Shown one piece after another: positions 5,087-5,669 of a DNA stretch of 5,669 nt. Where the stretch lies: assembly GCA_025453305.1 (NCBI GenBank), contig JALOQO010000042.1:1-5669 (forward strand), written 5' to 3'. The position numbers were made by a program, and so were the translations under genes. Position 1 is the stretch's first letter, and each line of letters starts with the position of its first letter. Origin of the DNA: Patescibacteria group bacterium. Its GTDB lineage: Bacteria; Patescibacteriota; Saccharimonadia; Saccharimonadales; CAIOMD01. A model generated the notes under the pieces. It ran no database searches. It saw only the letters and a program-made list of their open reading frames with translations, and was not told the DNA's origin.

Positions 5087-5669
5087 TCAAAGTATAAAAC
5101 TTGAAGATATTGTTAGTTTGGCAAAGCGTCGTGGGTTTATATACCAGGGTAGTGAGATTTATGGTGGCGAATCTGGGTTATATGATTTTGGCCCTTATGG
5201 CGTGGAATTACTAAATAACATTAAAAAGTCATGGTGGAATCGTAATGTTTACCAAAAAGAAAATTATGTAGGTTTAGATTCGGCAATGTTTAAACACCCA
5301 AAAGTGTGGGAAGCATCTGGTCATGTCGGTGGGTTTTCAGATCCTTTGGCCGAATGTAAAGAATGTCATACTCGAATCAGGGTAGATAAAGAGCTAGGTT
5401 CAATAGATGTAAAAGCAGATGAGAAAATGTCAGAAGCTGAGCTAAACGAGTTATTCAACTCAAATCGTGATAAGATAAAGTGTCCAAAATGCGGCAAAAT
5501 GAACTTTACGGAGGTTAAGGCGTTTAATTTATTGGTCAAATCTAATCTTGGAGATTTTACCGGAAAAGATGAAAGGCCAGTTTACTTACCTGGCGAAGCT
5601 TGCCAAGGAATATATCTGAATTTTAAAAATGTCGTAGACACCACGAGAATGAAAGTACCTTTTGGAATT
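5079..5669 (+). CDS. glyS: Glycyl-tRNA synthetase, dimeric single-chain type (3' truncated by window)
   Basis: This class II synthetase charges tRNA-Gly with glycine in the cytoplasm. The 197 codons seen run in frame to the window end. They match the alpha2 form shared by archaea, eukaryotes and some bacteria, not the bacterial alpha2-beta2 (GlyQ/GlyS) form. The N-terminus VSLAKRRGFIYQGSEIYGG (12-30) and LYDFGPYGVELLNNIKKSWW (34-53) are characteristic. HPKVWEASGHVGGFSDPLAE (73-92) holds motif 1 surroundings. Two Cys pairs, CKEC (93-96) and CPKCGK (135-140), look like a zinc ribbon in the insertion. QGIYLNFKNVVDTTRMKVPF (176-195) leads toward motif 2. The glycine-site segment, normally RPETAQG, reads LPGEACQG (170-177), keeping E173. 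The family length is about 430-500 residues, so over half lies outside the window. It follows recO as part of the same run of genes. Confidence 0.95.
   Translation, partial: MNNQSIKLEDIVSLAKRRGFIYQGSEIYGGESGLYDFGPYGVELLNNIKKSWWNRNVYQKENYVGLDSAMFKHPKVWEASGHVGGFSDPLAECKECHTRIRVDKELGSIDVKADEKMSEAELNELFNSNRDKIKCPKCGKMNFTEVKAFNLLVKSNLGDFTGKDERPVYLPGEACQGIYLNFKNVVDTTRMKVPFGI

Overview
The window is an AT-rich stretch read entirely from the + strand. It looks like a chromosomal piece of a reduced-genome bacterium, most plausibly a Patescibacteria/CPR member and perhaps Saccharibacteria. The support is indirect: compact housekeeping proteins, a long single-strand run with gaps of mostly under 30 bases, a single-chain GlyRS, and a membrane-anchored PsbP-like protein of a kind common in CPR genomes. 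UGA does not appear to be recoded as glycine, because every recognisable gene reads through with the standard code. The lineage call is inference, not something the sequence proves.

Layout from left to right. (1) The tail of an unidentified upstream reading frame (3-92) overlaps the start of xseA. (2) xseA (61-1182) and xseB (1191-1403) encode the two subunits of exonuclease VII, both recognisable. (3) A small membrane-anchored class I methyltransferase resembling the FAM173 family of lysine methyltransferases (1418-1906) overlaps a 100-residue coiled-coil protein (1896-2198). (4) A single-pass membrane protein with a probable PsbP-like extracytoplasmic domain follows (2225-2974). (5) A 92-base gap carries the clearest promoter in the window, an extended -10 (TGTTATAAT), with a short direct repeat and a small hairpin downstream. 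(6) Next comes a pair that looks like a degenerate two-component system. A histidine-kinase-like protein (3067-3735) appears to have lost the phospho-accepting His and the N box. Three bases later a stand-alone receiver-like protein (3739-4104) has Glu where the phospho-accepting Asp should be. (7) recO (4123-4803), an unrecognised 88-residue protein (4820-5086), and the first 197 codons of a glycyl-tRNA synthetase (5079-5669) close the window.

The first block concerns DNA repair (exonuclease VII) and the last couples recombination repair (RecO) to GlyRS. That last pairing echoes the recO-glyQ-glyS order known from Firmicutes. The pseudo-kinase/pseudo-receiver pair, behind its own promoter and co-directional with recO, is the most unusual content. 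It reads as an intact, translationally coupled signalling pair that probably works by protein binding rather than phosphotransfer.
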